From NCBI RefSeq assembly GCF_003001955.1, contig NZ_PVNH01000012.1, positions 1 through 64,000 of the forward strand: DNA of 64,000 bases, given 5' to 3'. The stretch comes from Prauserella shujinwangii. GTDB taxonomy: Bacteria > Actinomycetota > Actinomycetes > Mycobacteriales > Pseudonocardiaceae. Shown here piece after piece: positions 59,852 through 64,000 of this stretch. Within the stretch, counting starts at the first letter, position 1; each line of letters begins with the position of its first letter. The position numbers were made by a program, and so were the translations under genes. The notes under the pieces are model-generated. The model was not told where the DNA came from, did no database searches, and was given only the letters and a program-made list of their open reading frames with translations.

Positions 59852-60981
59852 TGCCTGACCTCGCTCTCCCTCTCGAGTGCGTCCAGCGCGTCCGCCAGCC
59901 GGACCAGCTGGGAATCGTCGGTCAACGGCGGGGGCCCGCCAGGCCAAGCCGGACCGTACAGCACGGCGCCGACCTCGGCGGGAGCGCGCCCGGTGCGGGC
60001 GGCGACGGCGGCGACCACCGTCTCCGGCGCGGCGTCCCGGCCCAGCCCGGCCAGCGGCCGGAGCCTGCGCAGGGACGCCTCGCGCAGCGCCTGCGCGGCG
60101 TGGTCGGCCGCGGCGGCGCGGCGGTACAGCCGCGCCCGGCCCTCGACGGTCTCGGCCGCCCGCACCACCACCGGCAGCGGCTCGGTGACGACCCGGCCGA
60201 GGCGGCGGGCCCGCCACAGGGCGAGCAGCGCGACCGCGATCCCCGCCTGCACGGCGCCGAACACCCACCCGCGCGGCAGCAGCGCGTACAGCGACCGGTC
60301 CCCGTCGCGCAGGCCCGGGTCACCCGCCGACGGCAGGTACCAGACGAGCCGCTCGTGCGCGCCGAGCAGGCGCATCGCCAGCGCCGCGTTGCCCTCCTCG
60401 GCCAGCGCGCCGTTGGTCAGCGGGTGCCCCCCGGCGAGCACGGTGACGTCGCCTGCCCGCGCGAGCCCGCCCCCGTAGCAGGTGACCGGGCCCCGGTAGG
60501 CGGTCCCGCCCAGCTCGGCCACACCCGCACCGGTGGCCGCGGGCAGCGCGCAGTCCGGCGGCCGGGCCTCGGTGCCGAGCTGCCCGTCCCCGGCGGTGGT
60601 GACGGCATCGGCGACGGCTTCCAGCGCCGCCTCGTCCGGGGCCACGAGCACCAGGTGTGCCGACCGGCGGGCGAGCGCGGCCAGCGTGTCCGGCTCGACC
60701 AGCCCCGGCCTGGCGACGAGCACGGTCGCGCCGGCCGGGTCGGCGTCGGCGCTGGAGTACACGGGCTCGACGCGCACGCCCTGCTCCGCCAGCAGCCGGG
60801 TGAGCGCCCTGGTCCCGCCGGGCCCGTACGAGCGGGGATCGAGCGCGGCGTCCCCGCCGCCCCGGGCGAGCACCAGCACCACCCCGGTCAGGAGCACGGC
60901 CAGCACGATGACGACGGGAGCGCGGGCGGCCCGCCACACGCGCCGGGCGTCCGGCGAGACCGACGTGTCCGCCGCGGTCAC
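59848..60981 (-). CDS. DUF4350-domain membrane protein
   Basis: 377 residues from GTG 60981. One helix near 20-40 is followed by an extracytoplasmic DUF4350 domain (about 45-230: GPGGTRALTRLLAEQGVRV, LVEPDTLAALARRSAHLVLVAP, GHPLTNGALAEEGNAALAMRLLG), a second helix (about 248-265) and a cytoplasmic helical tail. It corresponds to Rv3691. Four-base overlaps with both neighbours show translational coupling. Confidence 0.87.
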   Translation of the reverse strand: MTAADTSVSPDARRVWRAARAPVVIVLAVLLTGVVLVLARGGGDAALDPRSYGPGGTRALTRLLAEQGVRVEPVYSSADADPAGATVLVARPGLVEPDTLAALARRSAHLVLVAPDEAALEAVADAVTTAGDGQLGTEARPPDCALPAATGAGVAELGGTAYRGPVTCYGGGLARAGDVTVLAGGHPLTNGALAEEGNAALAMRLLGAHERLVWYLPSAGDPGLRDGDRSLYALLPRGWVFGAVQAGIAVALLALWRARRLGRVVTEPLPVVVRAAETVEGRARLYRRAAAADHAAQALREASLRRLRPLAGLGRDAAPETVVAAVAARTGRAPAEVGAVLYGPAWPGGPPPLTDDSQLVRLADALDALERESEVRQ

Positions 60982-61604
60982 GGCACGCCTGCCGGTCTGC
61001 TGCCCGCCAGCGTCTCGTCCAGCACGGTGAGCCTGCGGTAGTCCTCCGCGCCGGCCGGGAGGCCGCCGTAGTGAACGGCGTCGAAGCGCCGTGCGGCCGC
61101 CCGCAGCTCCTCCGCCGCCACGGGCAGGACCCTGGCGGCCTCGGCCGCGGCCTCGTCGGCGGTGCGGCCCGGCCGCTCGTCGACCAGACCGCGCTCCTCC
61201 AGCGACCGCACGATCGCGCGGAACCGCTCCCGCACCGACTCCGCCAGGTCTCCCCTGCCGAACGCCTGCTCGGCGGCCAGCCGGTGGTCGGCCGCCGAGC
61301 GTGCCCTGCCCGCGAACACCGCACCGGCACGGCGAGCGCGGTGCCGCGCCGTCCGCCCGACCCGCAGCCGGATCAGCACCACCAGCGCCAGCACCAGCCC
61401 GACGAGCACGACCACAGCCGCAGGGCCGCCCGGCAGCGAACCGGCGAGCGCGAACAGGTCGGCCAGGCGCTCGCCCACCCACCGCAGTGCCGCCGCCAGC
61501 GGGGACGGCTCGGCGTCCGCGTAGGCCGGGTCGGCCAGCTCGGCGCGGGCGGCGCGCCGGGCGTCGTCGCGGCCGATGTCGACGGGTACGTCGGCGAGCG
61601 GCAC
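60978..61604 (-). CDS. DUF4129-domain protein
   Basis: 208 residues. A short N-terminal part, one membrane helix (about 62-82) and a C-terminal DUF4129 domain (about 105-200: DHRLAAEQAFGRGDLAESVRERFRAIVRSLEERGLV, then LDETLAGSRPA). It is a usual member of MoxR/DUF58 operons, function unknown. It overlaps the DUF4350 gene by 4 bases. Confidence 0.85.
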   Translation of the reverse strand: MPLADVPVDIGRDDARRAARAELADPAYADAEPSPLAAALRWVGERLADLFALAGSLPGGPAAVVVLVGLVLALVVLIRLRVGRTARHRARRAGAVFAGRARSAADHRLAAEQAFGRGDLAESVRERFRAIVRSLEERGLVDERPGRTADEAAAEAARVLPVAAEELRAAARRFDAVHYGGLPAGAEDYRRLTVLDETLAGSRPAGVP

Positions 61605-61609
61605 CGGCG

Positions 61610-62596
61610 CTACGCCGTCCCCGCCGCGCGCGCCAGCTCCAGGTCCAGCCCTTCCTTGCGCATCCGCTGGTCGATGTAGAGCAGCGCGGTGACCAGGGCC
61701 ACGAACGGCACGGTGATGGTCTGGGCGATCGCGTCACCGATCCGGATGATCAGCATGTCGCCGAAGGACAGCTCGGCGGTGGAGAACGCGCCGCCCATCG
61801 CGCTGAACGGCACGCCGATGACGAGGGCGATCAGCGTGGTGATGACCATGGCCAGCAGCAGCACGCCGAACACGCGCCACCAGGCACCCCGCACGAGCAG
61901 CCGGGACCGGCCCAGCGACTGCCCGATGCTCCCGCGTTCCAGGATCAGCGCGGGCGTGGCCAGACCGAACAGCACCCACAGCCAGATGCCGGGCAGGATG
62001 CACAGGATCAGGCCCACCATCACGATCAGGGTCACCACGACGGTGAGCCCGAACAGCGGCAGCAGCCTGGGCCTGAGCTCGGCCCACGCCTCACCGGCGC
62101 CGATCGGCTTGCCGAGCACCGCCTTGCCCGCCACCACGGTGAGGAAACCGGCGAGGAACGTCTGCGTGAGCAGCGTGATGAGGGCGGCGACGCCGTTGGT
62201 GGCGAGGCTGTCGCCCATGGCGGCGAACGCCTGGTCCAGCTGCTCCTCGGGGCTCGCGTTCTGGTCGATCGTGACGACCTGGTTCAGCGAGTCCAGCACG
62301 AAGAAGTCCGTGATCAGGTAGAGCGCGGCGCTGATCACCGCGACGATCGCCGAGGAGCCGAAGACCACGCCCGCGTGCTTGCGCATGGTGGTGATGGCGC
62401 CGTCGAGGATCTCGCCGAGGCCGAGCGGGCGCAGCGGGATCACCCCCGGCTTGCCGTGGCCGAGCGGGCCACCCGCGCCGCCCGCACCGCTGCCCTCCGG
62501 CTGCCCGGGGTAGCGGGGATACTGCCCCTGCGGGCCCTGGCCGTGCCGTGGATCGTCGTCCGGGTTCGGCGTGGACCAGCCGGTCGAATCCGTCAT
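61610..62596 (-). CDS. Polytopic membrane protein with GPDPase-type membrane domain
   Basis: 328 residues. A Gly/Pro/Gln-rich cytoplasmic N-terminus (about 1-50) leads to PLGLGEILDGAITTMRKHAGV, the opening of the membrane domain often annotated as glycerophosphoryl diester phosphodiesterase membrane domain. About six helices follow, including LIVMVGLILCILPGIWLWVLFGLATPALILERGS. No phosphodiesterase catalytic domain is present. It heads the MoxR operon, with only 5 bases to the DUF4129 gene. Confidence 0.8.
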   Translation of the reverse strand: MTDSTGWSTPNPDDDPRHGQGPQGQYPRYPGQPEGSGAGGAGGPLGHGKPGVIPLRPLGLGEILDGAITTMRKHAGVVFGSSAIVAVISAALYLITDFFVLDSLNQVVTIDQNASPEEQLDQAFAAMGDSLATNGVAALITLLTQTFLAGFLTVVAGKAVLGKPIGAGEAWAELRPRLLPLFGLTVVVTLIVMVGLILCILPGIWLWVLFGLATPALILERGSIGQSLGRSRLLVRGAWWRVFGVLLLAMVITTLIALVIGVPFSAMGGAFSTAELSFGDMLIIRIGDAIAQTITVPFVALVTALLYIDQRMRKEGLDLELARAAGTA

Positions 62597-62738
62597 GGGG
62601 AAATCCTCGCTCCTGTCCTCTGGTCATGGATCGTGGGGGCGATTATGCAAGCTCCGCGGAGTTTCTCCGCAGCACACGATCGCCCGTGGCGTGCTCGTTA
62701 TGCTTCGCAGGAGACCAGCCGACCCGGGGACCCCACGA

Positions 62739-63776
62739 ATGACGCAACCGCACGGCCCGCAGTGGCCCGGCCACTGGGCGGGTGCCGTCCCGCCCCGGCG
62801 GCCTTCGCGGGGGCCCGCCATCGCGGCGGTGGTCAGCGGTGCGGCGCTCGCCGTGGTGATCCTGGTGATCGCCCTCACGGTGCCCGGCGGGGACGACCGG
62901 CCGTCGGCCGGGTCGGGGTTCCGCAGCTACCCGGGCGCGACGACGAGCGACGCGTCCCCCAGCCCCTCCCCGAGCGGCCCGGCCGAGACCACCACGACGA
63001 TGTCGCCGCCCGCCCCCACGACGACCCTGCCCTCCCCGTCCGCCGCGCCGGGTCCCCGGAAGGTCCTCAAGCTCGCCGACCACCCGCTGCTGCGGGACCC
63101 CGAGGCGGGCCTGCAGAACCTGGCGTGCCACCTGCCCGCCTGGCGCAGCGACCAGGCGTCGGCGGAGGCCTTCTTCACGGCCGCCCGGCGCTGCCTCGAC
63201 GCCGCGTGGCGGCCGTTGCTGGAGCACTACGACCTCCCGTTCTCCTCGCCCGAACTGCATTTCCCGAAGCGCAGCAGCTTCCAGACCGAATGCGGCACGA
63301 TCCAGGTCGGGATCGCCACGGCCGCCTACTACTGCGAGAACGACCTGTACGTGCCGTTCGCCGGGCTGCAGACGGACCAGTACGGCGACAGCCCGGGCGT
63401 GTACCTCGCGCTGTTCGCGCACGAGTACGGCCACCACGTGCAGGAGCTGGCCGGGATCATGGACGCCGCGTGGGAACGCATCTACGCCGTGGGCCAGGAC
63501 AGCCCCGCCGGGCAGGAGATGTCCCGCCGCAAGGAGCTGCAGGCGCAGTGCTTCTCGGGCATGTTCCTCGGCTCGCACGTCGAGCGGGGCGGGTCCATCA
63601 CCCGGGAGATGTACGAGAACGCGTGGCGCGACCAGGACACCCGCGGCGACGACACGTCGGGCACCCACGACCATGGCAGCAACGCCCACTACGCGGGCTG
63701 GTGGCGGACCGGGGCCGTGCACAACCGGATCGCCCAGTGCAACACCTTCGCCGCCGCCCCCGCCGACGTGAGCTGA
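62739..63776 (+). CDS. Neutral zinc metallopeptidase (YpfJ-like), membrane-anchored
   Basis: 345 residues from ATG 62739, with GGGGA upstream. One helix (about 28-46) is followed by a Ser/Pro/Thr-rich linker (about 50-105) and the peptidase domain. The zinc motif is HEYGHH (HEXXH type), and downstream RRKELQAQCFSGMFLGS and the late Gly/Asp region fit the YpfJ/neutral zinc metallopeptidase family. The active site faces outside. Longer in-frame starts exist upstream but do not add conserved sequence. It is divergent from the MoxR operon. Confidence 0.85.
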   Translation: MTQPHGPQWPGHWAGAVPPRRPSRGPAIAAVVSGAALAVVILVIALTVPGGDDRPSAGSGFRSYPGATTSDASPSPSPSGPAETTTTMSPPAPTTTLPSPSAAPGPRKVLKLADHPLLRDPEAGLQNLACHLPAWRSDQASAEAFFTAARRCLDAAWRPLLEHYDLPFSSPELHFPKRSSFQTECGTIQVGIATAAYYCENDLYVPFAGLQTDQYGDSPGVYLALFAHEYGHHVQELAGIMDAAWERIYAVGQDSPAGQEMSRRKELQAQCFSGMFLGSHVERGGSITREMYENAWRDQDTRGDDTSGTHDHGSNAHYAGWWRTGAVHNRIAQCNTFAAAPADVS

Positions 63777-63789
63777 CCGGCCGGGCGCG

Positions 63790-64000
63790 CTACGCGAGGG
63801 CGGTACGGAGCCGGGGCCCGCGCACCACGAGGTAGGCGTACACACCCCCGGCGGCGCAGCTGAGCACCAGCAGGAACAAGCCGGCGGGGCGGCGCAGGTC
63901 GCCGATCCCCGGCGCCGTGCCGGCGAGGCTCACCTCGACCAGGCCGCTGCCGCCCGCATCGGACGGCACCGCGATGCGCACCTGCTCGTCCTGGTCGTGG
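63790..64000 (-). CDS. Unidentified membrane protein, C-terminal part (cut by window edge)
   Basis: The reading frame ends at 63790 and is open to the window edge, so only the last about 70 residues are seen. A segment ending APGIGDLRRP precedes one hydrophobic helix (AGLFLLVLSCAAGGVYAYLVV) and a short basic tail (RGPRLRTALA). This looks like the membrane anchor of a larger protein. The family cannot be named. It converges with the metallopeptidase, with 13 bases between stops. Confidence 0.55.
   Translation of the reverse strand, partial: HDQDEQVRIAVPSDAGGSGLVEVSLAGTAPGIGDLRRPAGLFLLVLSCAAGGVYAYLVVRGPRLRTALA

Overview
The window is a GC-rich actinobacterial chromosome segment, most likely from the family Pseudonocardiaceae (Amycolatopsis, Saccharomonospora or Prauserella type). 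The evidence is strong third-position GC, many GTG starts and one TTG start, an actinobacterial 16S 5' end with its leader, and a scattered set of genes I recall as neighbours in Mycobacterium tuberculosis: glnA2, a Hip1/CaeA-like hydrolase, panB, the RNase H/phosphatase - zinc-ribbon - Nif3 trio, ptpA, SURF1 and cobD (roughly Rv2222c-Rv2236c), plus the Rv3691-Rv3695-like MoxR group. Genus-level placement is inference. The left edge holds the first bases of a 16S rRNA gene on the minus strand, with two candidate promoters and an antitermination box.

Layout. 0.5-13.4 kb: glnA2, an MFS exporter divergent from a GlxA/AraC regulator, an LppX-like lipoprotein, a lipoprotein serine hydrolase, secA2, nadE, an AraC regulator, a VOC protein, an Ogt repair protein and a DUF998 membrane protein. 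13.6-15.6 kb: panB and a proline iminopeptidase. 15.6-27.1 kb: a polyamine/GABA module with an aldehyde dehydrogenase, a PotABCD importer, a GntR regulator, a soluble Cache protein, a PucR regulator, GabT and a second aldehyde dehydrogenase. 27.1-31.0 kb: a BtuF-like protein, a DUF4326 protein, an RNB exonuclease, a CooC-like ATPase and a small protein. 31.0-39.5 kb: a one-strand cluster resembling a Gram-positive type IV secretion apparatus (VirB2-, VirB3/PrgI-, VirB4-, VirB6-, VirB8- and VirB1-like parts) with no relaxase, coupling protein or integrase beside it. 40-42.5 kb: an SCO6745-like protein, a TetR regulator, a frameshifted SnoaL-like gene and the RNase P RNA. 42.5-56.4 kb: housekeeping genes. 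56.5-62.6 kb: a conserved SpoIIM / DUF58 / MoxR / DUF4350 / DUF4129 membrane-associated group. The right end carries a zinc metallopeptidase and the cut-off C-terminus of a membrane protein.

Four intergenic sites carry long perfect hairpins of 21-27 bp, and one carries a three-copy tandem array. Two hairpins and the array share one core sequence (GAGCGAGGGAGCTTT), so they form a dispersed repeat family. The other two hairpins are unrelated in sequence but have the same design. They sit at gene ends or, in one case, inside the polyamine transporter operon. No tRNA genes, insertion sequences, prophage genes or CRISPR arrays were recognised.
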